This document shows, one piece after another, positions 40,597-51,513 of a stretch of 64,000 nucleotides of DNA (positions are counted from its first letter, which is position 1; every line of letters begins with the position of its first letter). Below the pieces are notes generated by a model that saw nothing but the letters and a program-made list of their open reading frames with translations, had not been told where the DNA came from and did not search any database. Origin of the DNA: Aurantiochytrium sp. KH105 (lineage: Eukaryota; Sar; Bigyra; Thraustochytrida; Thraustochytriidae). The translations under genes were made by a program, and so were the position numbers. The stretch is taken from the NCBI GenBank assembly GCA_003116975.1, contig BGKB01000178.1:1-64000 (forward strand). The letters are read 5' to 3'.

Positions 40597-42045
40597 ATGG
40601 GTACACACCGTTTTGGCGAGGAAGTGCCTCTGGAGCTGGAGAGAGCAAAAGAAAGCAGAACTTTGATCTCGCGGCGGGTGACGAGGAAAAACAGCATGGC
40701 GCAGGCGCAGGCGCAGGCGCAGGCGCAGGCGCAGGCGCAGGCGCAGGCGCAGGCGCAGGCGCAGGCTCAGTCACAGTCACAGTCACAGACGCAGTCACAG
40801 TCACAGACGCAGTCTCTTGGCATCTTTTGGGGCAGCAACACCGGCGCGGCGGAAAAGCCAAGGGAGGCGGCTCGAGCGCGTAGCGTACCCGCGAATGCGG
40901 ACAGCGCACCCGGACCCTTGCAGGCAGAACGGGAGGACTCGCTCTTCAACGCCTCGGACACGCTGGGCGAGGTTCTGGAACGCGCCGTGAAACGAATTAC
41001 AAACGAAATTGAAAAAGTGAAAGCTCGCCCAAAGGCACCCTTCGATCCACGCCACCATGCCGCGCCTGCAAAGCGCTTCTACCCGGAGAGCGTAGCGCAG
41101 GAACACAAGGACTACTTTGTGCTCGAGCGGGAACGCGACGCTCTTAAAGCCAAAGTGGAAAAGTCGCAGCCTTCGACTAAGCTCGGCAAACCAAGCAAGA
41201 CTACCGAGCGCCCCTGGCTCTCCGTGCTGAGCAAGAACGAAGAAGATCAGGTCCGCTACAAGTTTCAAACACGCATTCTTGAAAAGGGCAAGCCTTTTCA
41301 AAAGGCAGCCAACACAAAGCTTCATTGGGTCGCCAATAGCAAACGTAGGGCCGACCATCGCCTCCGGCGACTCGAACACCTTCTTTACTTGGTACAAGAG
41401 GAACAGCGCAAGGACATGCGTCGAGAAATCGACCTTTGTGCTTGCGACGATACGCGCGAGCTTCGAAATCTCGTCTGGGAAACTGCGCGAGACCGTACCG
41501 AAGCTGCAGACATGCTCATGCGTCTTCTTGATGACTACAAGCTCATCTCTGCCACTGAAATAGGCGAGTATCTTCTCTCCGGCAACGTGTTTTTCGAGCG
41601 TCAGCTTCACGTCCCGCGCACCGTACCTGCACGCACAAGCCGGAGACGTCGCGCTTCTCGTCCTGGCACAGCTCCCGAAAAGTATGTGCGGAAGCAAACG
41701 CCAGCGTCTCTTGTTTCCCAGACCGCCGATTTGCGCGAGAAACCTTTGTCTGCTTTCTCAGGGATCACAAGAGCTTCACGACCTCCCTCGCGTGCAATAT
41801 CCCCCGCTCCTCTTTGGACGCAGCGTGACGCACAGCGCGCCTTGCAGCGCCGCCAGCAAGAAAGTCGCGGGGCTCTCGAGGCCATTCAGACCTTTAACGA
41901 AACCCCTGCGAGCCGACAGCGCACGCGACCAGCAACTTCTGCAACATTCACAACGCGAGCGAGTCAGCGTCTTTCCACACGAGGTTCAAGACGTCAGCGA
42001 AACGCTTCACCCAAGAGAGTGTCCAGCAAGCGAGATGTATTTTGA
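40597..42045 (+). CDS. Ala-Gln-repeat, basic, helical protein of unknown function
   Basis: 482 aa from ATG 40597, or 449 from the in-frame ATG at 40696; the second directly precedes an AQ dipeptide repeat (about 12 copies) encoded by CAGGCG hexamers, then SQ/TQ repeats. The middle is charged and helical (VLERAVKRITNEIEKVKARPK, FVLERERDALKAKVEK, RLRRLEHLLYLVQEEQRKDMRR), likely coiled coil. Another conserved-looking segment is ARDRTEAADMLMRLLDDYKLI. The tail is very basic and Arg/Ser/Pro rich (RTSRRRRASRPGT, ASQRLSTRGSRRQR). A cytoskeletal or ciliary role would fit the composition but nothing specific was recognised. No introns needed. Confidence 0.7.
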   Translation: MGTHRFGEEVPLELERAKESRTLISRRVTRKNSMAQAQAQAQAQAQAQAQAQAQAQAQSQSQSQTQSQSQTQSLGIFWGSNTGAAEKPREAARARSVPANADSAPGPLQAEREDSLFNASDTLGEVLERAVKRITNEIEKVKARPKAPFDPRHHAAPAKRFYPESVAQEHKDYFVLERERDALKAKVEKSQPSTKLGKPSKTTERPWLSVLSKNEEDQVRYKFQTRILEKGKPFQKAANTKLHWVANSKRRADHRLRRLEHLLYLVQEEQRKDMRREIDLCACDDTRELRNLVWETARDRTEAADMLMRLLDDYKLISATEIGEYLLSGNVFFERQLHVPRTVPARTSRRRRASRPGTAPEKYVRKQTPASLVSQTADLREKPLSAFSGITRASRPPSRAISPAPLWTQRDAQRALQRRQQESRGALEAIQTFNETPASRQRTRPATSATFTTRASQRLSTRGSRRQRNASPKRVSSKRDVF

Positions 42046-42293
42046 CCGACTTGTATTTTTCGCCAAGCCTGCCTGTTTACACAGGTAAACAGAACCAATG
42101 TTCATCGCCTGTCTGCCAGCTTGAAACTGATCATGAGTAAGAAAAAAGAAAGAAAGAAAGAAAGAAAGAAAGTCGTGAACATGGACATAAAGATAAATGC
42201 TCGGATCATACGCTATCAAAGTGATAAGCAAATGACGACGCTTGGCTGCTCACGTACACGACGCTAACCACCTATCATGGCAAGTATATTCTT

Positions 42294-45200
42294 CTATTTT
42301 TTGCGCGCCAGCGTACGCTGTTTCTCTGCGGCAACCACTACCTTTTCGGACGTCGAGAGTCCCTTGCGCTTCCGAATTTCCTGCATGTACTTGTACGCAC
42401 GATTGTGTGCTTGATAAGACTCCTCGTAGCCGCGCTCGCCAAACTCCTCGAGCTCGTCCTCCGTCGTGGCGCGGAAAAAGGGATTCTCCGGGATCACTTG
42501 CCAGTGACTAAACAACAGCTGCGGCGTGGAGGCTGCGCCCGAAGTCTGTCTGCGCAAGTCGTCGCCGAGCCGGAAGCTTTCCACAATAGGGACGAGCGCT
42601 TCGATCGTGAAAATAGACGTGCCCTCCCACATGTCTTCACTCATAATCTTGGCACGACGTCCCGAGAGAACGCCGTACATGCGCCCAAGCTGGTCTCCCA
42701 TTTGCGACTCCACGTGACATTGCAGCATACACTTGAAAAAGCCCTCCACAAGTCGAACTTCGCAGCCTGTGTCGACGCCGTGCAAATGCTGATCATGGTG
42801 CAGTGAAACGCCACGCCGAATAGCGTCCCGCACGCTGGACATCACCTGGCCCTGGATCGCAACATTTCGCTTTAGTGCAGCATGCTCTTCGGCAGACGCA
42901 TCCTTGAGTGTAACTTGCTCCACAACCACACAGGTCCCCCACAAGGGTTCTTCGCAAAGCGGGCCCGCGCGGCATCCCAGTTGAAAACCGGCAATTATGC
43001 CACCTGCCACCTCCTCTAGCAGTTGACTCGTTGCCTCAGGACTTTCATCCTCATCCTCTTCATCCTCTTCATTGTGGCCCTCGGCATTCCCCTCTTCGGC
43101 AATGACCGCAGACGAGGCCTTGGACAGCAGCTGATACATGCGGTGCGACGCCAACGGTTGACCAGCATCCACAGCGTTGAGCAGGACGTTTGGACCCACG
43201 CCACGTGGACCCAGAGACCACAAGCGTTGGAGATCCCAGTCTTCGCCAGCTTCACCAAACGCTTCTTGCAGCTTGGCAAAAATGTCTGCGCGGCGAGCCT
43301 CCTCGCGCCGTGCGCGCTCCGCCTCGGCCACGTTCTCACCTTGCGTCCGCGATGACGAAGAGCGCCGAAGTTGTTGGGCACGGGACGATCGCCGCGCAGA
43401 TGCTCGCGATGTCGACGAATGCACTGGGGAACCCCGGTTAGCAGCATCGCCCATTTCAGCGCCGGCTCCCGTCGCATCCAAAGCCGCGTCTTGGTCATCT
43501 GCGTCGGCATCATCCTCCTCCAGCAAATCGGTCAAGTCCGCTCGCGACTCCTCAATCACCTTACGAATAGGCTCTGGCAGTGGAATCACGCGCAAACACA
43601 CCACCACGGCATTGCCACCTGTGCAGGCTAGCACGCGACCGCCCGGAAGCACGCGACGAGCCAAGGGCTCCGGAGGAGTGAGCTTGACGGCAATCTGATC
43701 CACATCGACTTCGCCATTCTCCCCATCTCGTGCATCCGCGTCTGCAGTACCGCCACCGTTACCCCCCGATACAGCGGCAGTATATTGTTGCATGGCCTCG
43801 GCAAATTTGGTCTCCTCCTTGCGTACATCGAACGGCGCAAAGGAGGGCTGAGGGGTCGGGACATGGCTCCCAGCAACGACTACGGTCTCGCGGAAGATGG
43901 CGATAGGCTTGGAAACCTTGAGCTCGATCTTGGCAAAGCGCTCCTGCAAGTCTTTGACGCATCGCTCGAGGTGCAGTTCGCCGATGCATCCCAAAATGTG
44001 CTCGCCATTTGGCTGAATACGCACTTCGGCCACAGCATCGGCGCGATTGAGCAATTTCAGACCTCGTGTCAACTGAGGCCACTCGAGGGGATTGCTCGGC
44101 TCCAACGAAACGCGCAGAACCGGGGCGCTCTGCGAAGGCATCTTAGTGAGAGAGCAGCATTGCGGCGAGTCTGAGATGGTCGCAGATTTTAGCACGTCCC
44201 TGTCCAGGCCAGCGAGCGCCAAGATGTTGCCCGCGGGCGCTGCGCCAAGGGGCACCAACTCGGTGTTCATCATGAGAAGCGGAATCACACCGCAGGGAAC
44301 TTGTGCGCGATGACGATCGGGGTGCGTCGGCAGGTACTTGGGCCCGAGCACATGCACAGGAACTCCGGGGCGCACCGTGCCGCTAAATACGCGCGCGAAG
44401 GCAAAAAAGAGCTCCGAAGAACTGTCGTCGTGCTCTTCACCATTTGCGGTCCCAAGTGCTGCTCCTGCCTCCGAAGAGACGAGGTCTTGGCCTGATGAGG
44501 TCTCTCCAGCAGCAGCTTGCTGCTTTCGACGCAAGTCCTCGAGAAGAGCGGCCGTCTGCGGCGTCACCTCCGAACGCTGCACAGCAAAAATCTTGGTGAC
44601 GTACGCGATCAGGGGGCCCTGGGGGTCGCAACGCTCAATGTGAGCGCGCGCCTCGGCAAGACGAGACTCGAGGGGCTCTTCGGCATGTACGTGGGGCCAC
44701 AGCACCTCTGCACGACGGTTTTGCGCGCGCACTGGATCTGGAACGCAACGCACGACCATGGAAAGCACGGCACGTGTCACCGGAAGCCAGGCGTGCATGG
44801 CCGTTCGAAGCGCTGCGCGGCCGCCCTTGTTCAGCTCGCGACGGTTCACCTTTTCGCCAATGCCTAGACGCGTGACAATTTTTTCCAGCTTCTTGGGCTT
44901 GCTATCAATCACCGTTGCACCGTAAATTTGCCAAATGGCATCCAGCACGTACGAGGCGAACATGGGTGGGTGCTGGCGCGATGCCTCGCCCGTCGTCACG
45001 CTGGCCTGTGTTGACTTGCTCTGCATGATTTTGCCCTGCTTGGCACTGTACCAAAAGTTGCCCCAAAGTGATCGTAGTACCTTGCGTCGATTCTTAATGC
45101 CCAAAGCCTGCGCCACCATGGGTACAAAATCGAGCGTGCGAAACGCCCAGCTGTCGGCGGCCGAACAAAAGACGACGTTTCCCTTTTCGGGAGCAAAAAT

Positions 45201-46176
45201 GTATGCGTTTTCCTCATCGTCATCAAACTCGAGCGCCCATGCTTGGGTGTCAATCTTGTCGTCGCCGAGCTCCTCGTCCACGTCTGCCGTCGGGTTACGC
45301 TCCGACGAGCCGGCTGCCATGACACTGGCATTCATAAAGCCAAGCAGGATGGCATTGACTCGCTCTACGATCTTGAGAAGGTGCTCGTATGCCTCGATTG
45401 GGTCAAGCTGCCGCTCAATAATGAGACGATCAATCTTGTTGAGAACCAAGCACGGTCGGAGACGTTCCTCCCATGCTTGACGCAAGACTGCATGCGTCTG
45501 GATTGCCACGCCCTCGATGACGTCGACCACGACGAGAGCGCCATCGCAAAGACGTACTGCTGTCGAAACGTCGGAAGAAAAATCCACGTGACCCGGCGAG
45601 TCAATGAGGTTCACGAGGTACTCTTTGTTCAGACGCTCGTGCTTGTACAGAAGCGAGATCGCACTCGATTGCATTGTGATGCCACGCTCCTGCTCATCGG
45701 CACGACTGTCCAGGTACCGCACGCTTCCTGCCAGGCGCTCAGAGATGATGCCATTGCTGCTTACGAGGCAGTCTGAAAGTGTAGTCTATTACATTATGAG
45801 CATCAAGCGGAAGGAGCACGTACACGTAAAGTTAGCAAAAGCTGGCGTCAATTTGGTCTCTGTGTTCCTCGCTTACCTTGCCGTGGTCCACATGTGCCAG
45901 GATGCAAATGTTCCGCACCTGTGCCAAGCATTGATCAGATCGAAAAGAAAGAATGGCAATTCCCGCGGTCCACCCGTGTTTGTCATATCATCGCGCGTCG
46001 CCATCACCAAGTCGCATAGCTCGTCTGCGCGTCAGTCTTTCGTCACTCTCTCCCGCCCCCCGGTCGGCGTCAGCTGCGCAGTCTCGGCCTCAGCATCGGT
46101 CAGCAGAAGGCCCACGTACCTGCTCTGCGTTCCCCTGGAGCTCCGCGAGCTCCGCGGGCTTGACGGTCGCCGGCAT
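42294..46176 (-). CDS. EFL1: Elongation factor-like GTPase 1 (EFL1/Ria1), 3 exons
   Basis: Cytosolic GTPase related to EF-2 that, with SBDS, releases eIF6 from pre-60S ribosomal subunits. Exons on the - strand: 46176-46120 (19 codons, MPATVKPAELAELQG), 45918-45877 (14 codons, VRNICILAHVDHGK) and 45785-42294 (1163 codons plus stop); 1196 aa. All junctions are phase 0, with donors GTACGT and GTAAGC. The P-loop AHVDHGK|TT is split by the second intron. The acceptor at 45786 is chosen because it restores TTLSDCLVSSNGIIS. Then come RGITM (switch I), DSPGHVDF (G3), NKID (G4) and EF-2-like later domains. Acidic or low-complexity inserts (EEDDADADDQDAALD, EDEEDEDESPE) lengthen the protein beyond typical EFL1. 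It is divergent from the OTU gene. Confidence 0.93.
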
Positions 46177-46204
46177 GGCGGCTTCCTCGTGGCCGCTCGC
46201 TGCC

Positions 46205-46240
<36 letters not shown>

Positions 46241-46725
46241 GAGCGCTGCGATCTCCAAGCCCCTGCCTCGCGCGCGAGCAAGGCGGCCGCAGCGCGGGCC
46301 GGGCGCCCTCGCGCGCGTCCAGCGGCCTCGCGTTCGCGTTCACGCGGGTCAGGGCGGCGAGGCGAGGCGAGGCGAGGCGAGGCGAGGAGGCGTTCTGCTC
46401 CGAGTCCTTCAAGGTGTCCTCCTCGAGTTGTTGCTTTTGTTGAGGCTTTGTCGCTGCGTTTGGAACGGGGATTTGAACTTGGTTTTGAACGAGGATTTGA
46501 ATCGATTTGAATTTGAAAAAGAACGTGGCCCCAAAAAGCAGCTCAGCCGAGCGGCAGCAGACCAGGGAAGGGAGGATACTGGCGGCGTGAGGCTTTGTGC
46601 GGCGCGCTCGGCTCGGCGCAGACGCCCTTCGCGCAACGCCCGCCGGCCCTGGACCGCGCGCTCCTCTTCGCGGCCGACCTGCCCACAGCGCCTGCGCAGG
46701 ACTCGCGGCCAGACTCGGAGCGAAG
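46177..46725. other. Divergent promoter region between EFL1 and OTU genes
   Basis: CAAG tetranucleotides (about 46205-46242) and AGGCG pentanucleotides (about 46355-46388); TTGAAC/TTTGAA repeats at 46452-46520. No gene recognised. Confidence 0.5.
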
Positions 46726-48076
46726 ATGGGCAACAACGCCTCCTCCTCGACGACGACGGCGCAGAACCGAGCCGGCGACGGCGATGCGAAGAAGAAGGAC
46801 GCCGTGAGCGGGACTGCAGCGGCAGGGGAAAAGGGCGTGGGCGCGAACAAGGGGGAGCGCAAGAGCATCGCACTTTTGCGCGAAAGCTCGGCGCTTCTCC
46901 GTGAGCTCGTTGAGGAGATTGGTGTCCCAGACGAGATCGCCGTGGATCTTGTCGAGGAACTCCAGGGAGATCACCTCCGGATCTTGCGCACCATCGCAAA
47001 GCGCGTCAATGATGAAGACCCAGATTCGCATCTTGCAGGTCAGGCCCGGTCGAGCAAGATCTCTGACAAGTTCCGTCGCTCAATCCATGCCAAGGAGATC
47101 GATTCGCTCCGAAAGCTCGGTTTCTCGGACGTACATACGCTGCGAGCACTTCGGGAGACCCGCTACAATGAGCTAGAGGCAATCAAGCTCTTGCTCAAAG
47201 AACATCATCGCCATGTGCTATCGCATGCGCCTTCTGATGCCTTTCGGGATAGAACTTGGGCGAGCGCAGATGCAAAGGACGAGTCGAAGGGGACGGCTGC
47301 TCTCAAGGCAGACGATATTATCGATCCTTCAACACCCAAGACAATGTCGTCGCCTGCCACGCTGCACTCTTCGACGCCTCAGTCGCGCTTTGGTTCGAAC
47401 ATCGAGCATGAAGAACCACCTGCTCTTGTAGTCACGGGCATACCCGTGGCAGCACCAGTGATCCGTGAACGCCGTGCTCACGATAAGGCGATGCTGCGCG
47501 CTCTCAAGGGCCGATCGAGCGTCAAGTGGAATCCTGCGCTTGTTCGCGCCATGGTGGCCATGAAACGCAAAGCGGATGATGCCAAGGAGACGGTTCGCAA
47601 ACGGGATGCCCCGGGCTCTCCTGACTCGATTCAAGTCCGCCGCGGAACCTCGCAAATGAACCTGCTCAAGGAGCGTCTGAGCAATTTTGGGATGGGCGAA
47701 ATTGTCGTGAGTGGAGACGGGAACTGTCAATTTCGAGCCATTAGTCACGAGCTCTTTGGAACGCAGGAGCACCATGCCTGGGTTCGGGCCAAGGCTGTTG
47801 CGCACATGCAAGCTCACCCCGACGAGAGCAACGTCTTCTTTGGCAGCCCTGAGGAGTTCGAAGCATATCTCGAGAAAATGTCCAAAAATGGCGAATGGGG
47901 CGACGAGTTGACACTCAAGGCTGTGGCTGACGCACTATGTGTCACTGTGCATGTGCTCACGTCCACGGAAGGCTTCGGGGGATACTATCTTGAGTATGCT
48001 CCGCAAGTCGCAACGCAAAAGGAAGAGGGTTCCCATGACAATCTTGAGGCGGGTTGGGGTTGTGATGGCGGCGAGT

Positions 48077-48113
<37 letters not shown>

Positions 48114-48450
48114 TGATAATGATGCCAACAACAACACCCAGAGACATGTTTTTCTCACGTATCTCTCTCCAGTTCACTACAATGTAATGACGATTCGGGA
48201 TGATGAGCGCCGCAAGCGTTTTTCTGACAAAGCGTTGGCTCTACTTTCTCGTGCAAACAGCATGGGCGAGGCTCCTTCGCTCATTATGCAAGTCCCCAGC
48301 GCAAGTATACCGGCGAGCCCCACAGATGTGGCCGAGCTGAGCGGGACCAATAGCAGTGGTGGCAGTGCCGATGGCAGTAGTAGTAGTTTGAATGACAATG
48401 TGCAGCCCCCGGAAACCAATCACGGCGGCACGAGCAGGACAGAATTGTAA
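46726..48450 (+). CDS. OTU-family deubiquitinase, probably N-myristoylated
   Basis: Cysteine protease that removes ubiquitin, 574 aa. The ATG at 46726 is preferred over the open frame upstream because it gives MGNNASSS, a good N-myristoylation sequence, so the protein may be membrane-attached. A UBA-like segment lies at about 127-157 (SLRKLGFSDVHTLRALRE). The OTU domain is at about 323-490 with the catalytic set Asp331 and Cys334 in SGDGNCQFRAIS and His484 in SPVHYNVM. A poly-Asp run at about 454-465, encoded by GAC repeats, sits just before the last OTU strand and would form an acidic loop. The C-terminus is Ser/Gly-rich. Family knowledge predicts cleavage of specific ubiquitin linkages; which ones cannot be read here. 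Confidence 0.9.
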
Positions 48451-48908
48451 ATTATCTTTACGATAGACGCGTGAATGCTTCTTGCTGCAATATCGCACGG
48501 GGGACAAGCAGGTTAGGGCAGAGTGCGCTCCGTTAGGGACGGATGCAATGCTAAATTTAGACGTGAAAGGTGGGCAAAATGATGACAATGACAATGATGG
48601 AAAATCACGTCTTCAAAGCACTCAAGCTCAAAATCGAACATTCATCTTTGTGAAACATGCGTGAGTTCTTCTTGCCATTAATTTTGGCTATCGCGGGCAA
48701 GCAGCCTGTGCTCTGCTAGGTAGGGCACTTTCCTCTTTCCAAATGTGAGCAAGATGATGATGATGATGATGACGACGATGACTCGGCGGAATGTAGCCTC
48801 AAAACGAAGACTGTTTGGGGTCGCGGGCGGCGCGAGCCGCCGGCGCGCGCTTGAGTGAGAGGGCGCGGCAGGAGGACTGTGCGCTAGGAGAGTGCGCCCG
48901 CACGCAGG
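48451..48908. other. Intergenic before the CHAT-like/NTPase/SH2 gene
   Basis: GATGAT repeats at about 48752-48782. Nothing else recognised. Confidence 0.45.
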
Positions 48909-51230
48909 ATGCAGGTGCTCTTCAGCGCGCCGCGCGACTCGAGGCTGCGGCCTGGACAATATCGTGAAGAGGCCCATGTGGTGCGGCGTGTCTGCGAAGC
49001 GAGCGGCGTCGCGTATACTCTTCACGCAGCGACAAGCCAAGCGCTGCTGGGCGCACTAAACGCGAACCCGATGGGAAGCGTCCTGCACTTTGTAGGCTCC
49101 GGAATTGCTGGGGGTAGGCTTATGCTCGAGACAAACAAGGGCAAACTATGCGACCTCGGACCCGAGGCACTTCGCACAGTACGGCTTGCCCAGCGACCAC
49201 GACCCGTCGTCTTTGTGAGCGCACAAGGGCTCGAGCACGCCGATGACGCAGCAGAGGGATTTTTAGATGTGGGCGTTCCTGCCGTTGTGCTCCTTCGCGG
49301 GCTTGCACTTGGCTTTGTTGAAGTCTTCTACACGACGCTCCTCGCATGGCCAGACGACTCAGCACCTCTGCAAGAGGTCCTGAACCAAGCGCTCGCAACG
49401 TCAGAGGTTGATCCAGACATAGTCAAGCTTGTCGTCCCCAGCCACGCAAACGCTACGGAAGTGAGCATCGACAGAAGTGCTCTCTTCCACCCACGCAACA
49501 TGCTTCGACGAGCTTCGAGCGCGCCTGCGTTGCCCCAGATGGCATCGACGCCAACGCGTTTCTTTGGTCGGTACAAAGCCATGCAAGACGTTTGCGACGC
49601 CCTTTTGAACGAGGAAAAGCGAGTTGCTCTTATCACGGGCATGCCCGGCAGCGGCAAATCTGCCTTGGCCATGCATGTCGTTCAGTTTGCCTTGGAGCGA
49701 AGACTCATGCGGGCTGTATTTTATGTCAATTGCGCAAAACTTAACCGTAGAATCAACGAACGCGCCCCTAACTATGATGCAGCCCGGCTGCAATGGACCT
49801 TGGACATTGCCAAGGAAATAGCCGCCGACATTGCGAGGAAAGCAAATCTGCAGGTGAACCATCCTCTCTTGGCGGGAGGTCAAGCGGGTAACACGACGGC
49901 AAGCAATGCTGCAAGCGCACTAAAGCCTGATCAGGCTCTTCAGCAGGTCCGGATCGCCCTCAAGGAACTCTTTGAGGACACTTGCACACCGCAGCGGGAA
50001 ATTGTTCTCGTTTTAGACGATTGCGAGGCGGCGGGGGTCTGCAACACTGCGTTTGTGGACCTGGTCAGGGGCCTCACAGAGTACTTGGGAATCACGATGC
50101 TGTGCGTGTCACGATTTGCCTCTCCCTTTTTGGGCGCAATAAGCTCAAGTCACATTGCACACGTGGAACTTGAAGGCATGGACCCCTCCGCGGCGCTCGC
50201 GATGCTCGAGCACGAGCATGACATCGAGGCGCCATCACCCCAGCAAACTAGGGCTCTCCGTCGCGCTGTCGAAAAGTTGCACTCCATGCAACTCTGCACT
50301 CCAGAAATGATTCAAGCTGCGGCGCGAGAAAGCCCTTGTAGTTTGGTGAACGGCCGCCTCGACATCCTTTGTGCAGAACGTGAAAAGTCGACGCTGGAAG
50401 ACTTTCGTGAGATGCTCGGCATGCTGCTGAACGACGAGGATGCAGCAGCCGGCGTGAACTTTTGGAAACTGTGCTGTGAGCGCAAGGGTGCGCGCATGGC
50501 TAGCCAGAGCCGCACAACCTGGACGCGCTTCTCTGAGCAGCTACGTCGCCACTTTGCACAGACAATTGGAGGAACACGCCCGTTGAGTGATTCATCTGCA
50601 GAAGGTATTCGCAATCTTACGCGTATATCGCCTGTCCTCCCGGCCGTCGTTTCGGCCTCCTCGAGACGTCTTGTGTCCGTCTCGCGCTTCATCAAGTCCT
50701 TTTGGCCTTGGTATGTGTATACGCTTCGGAGTATACGTCTTTTGAGTGACATTTGGGCGCGTCGTGTCGGTCGCCACTATCCTGTGCTGTGGCTAACTTC
50801 GCGGACGGGGGTGGAAAATCACATTCGAAACGCACCGCCAGGGACGTTTATGCTCCGATTGAGCGAGAGCTATCCGGGCTCACTCGTTGCAGGGGTCGTT
50901 GTGAAAAGATCAAACCAAGGCTGGCTGCACCGAGGACTGAATGCACAGTCGCCGCATTCCTCGTGGGGAAATGCGCAGACATCTGAGAAAGAGATCCAAC
51001 ACATTATCATCAAAATGAACGCTGACGGCACCTGCAGCTGCGGTTCAGAGCCTTTCCCGTCATTGCACGCGGCAATTTTGCGAACATCCGTTTTCAAGAC
51101 AGTTTACTCGGGCCACCGCACGTCAAGCGGTCACGCCTCGCAAGTTGGCGTAATGGCTGGCGCATCGGTACCTAGTGAACTTGTGTCCAAGGAAGCTATT
51201 TTCGGGAAGACGCGCGCGTCTGCAACTTGA
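48909..51230 (+). CDS. CHAT-like (degenerate) - STAND-type NTPase - SH2-like protein
   Basis: 773 aa, intronless. Residues about 1-175 look like a caspase-family CHAT fold: VLHFVGSG (58-65) matches the usual LHFxGHG strand and VVFVSAQG (100-107) the usual LSAC strand. The expected catalytic His is Ser and the expected Cys is Gln, so it is probably inactive. A Ser-rich linker leads to a P-loop NTPase: FFGRYKAMQ (about 218-226), Walker A GMPGSGKS (244-251) and Walker B VLVLDDCE (366-373), as in STAND/NB-ARC proteins. After a helical region comes an SH2-like domain (about 620-735) with PPGTFMLRLSES. Arg650 occupies the phosphotyrosine-binding FLVR position and the style is STAT-like; the domain ends near EPFPSLHAAIL. 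This suggests a signalling switch reading phosphotyrosine. The CHAT and SH2 assignments rest on motif reading only. Confidence 0.75.
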   Translation: MQVLFSAPRDSRLRPGQYREEAHVVRRVCEASGVAYTLHAATSQALLGALNANPMGSVLHFVGSGIAGGRLMLETNKGKLCDLGPEALRTVRLAQRPRPVVFVSAQGLEHADDAAEGFLDVGVPAVVLLRGLALGFVEVFYTTLLAWPDDSAPLQEVLNQALATSEVDPDIVKLVVPSHANATEVSIDRSALFHPRNMLRRASSAPALPQMASTPTRFFGRYKAMQDVCDALLNEEKRVALITGMPGSGKSALAMHVVQFALERRLMRAVFYVNCAKLNRRINERAPNYDAARLQWTLDIAKEIAADIARKANLQVNHPLLAGGQAGNTTASNAASALKPDQALQQVRIALKELFEDTCTPQREIVLVLDDCEAAGVCNTAFVDLVRGLTEYLGITMLCVSRFASPFLGAISSSHIAHVELEGMDPSAALAMLEHEHDIEAPSPQQTRALRRAVEKLHSMQLCTPEMIQAAARESPCSLVNGRLDILCAEREKSTLEDFREMLGMLLNDEDAAAGVNFWKLCCERKGARMASQSRTTWTRFSEQLRRHFAQTIGGTRPLSDSSAEGIRNLTRISPVLPAVVSASSRRLVSVSRFIKSFWPWYVYTLRSIRLLSDIWARRVGRHYPVLWLTSRTGVENHIRNAPPGTFMLRLSESYPGSLVAGVVVKRSNQGWLHRGLNAQSPHSSWGNAQTSEKEIQHIIIKMNADGTCSCGSEPFPSLHAAILRTSVFKTVYSGHRTSSGHASQVGVMAGASVPSELVSKEAIFGKTRASAT

Positions 51231-51513
51231 AAGTTGCCAGGGACCGCACATTGCATGTTGATTGGCTCAGGCTCAAATTCTCTCACGTTCATTACAAGAA
51301 AACACGTAACGTAAAGCAACACAAATGCTCTACAAACACACATTTATTTTGGTATAGACGCAAAGGTGCTGCATTGGAACGAATAAACAAACAAAACCTT
51401 GGTCAGACTGATCTTTGTCCATTTTTTTTCTTGTCGCGTCAGCTCGCTTGCTTGATTAATTGCTTGCGTTGCTGGCTTCCCTGTTCCGCCAGACACTGCC
51501 CGTTGTTCGTTTG

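Noticed and set aside
40589..40909. Pro-Ala repeat protein on the - strand
   Set aside because: Antisense of the CAGGCG array in the Ala-Gln-repeat gene.
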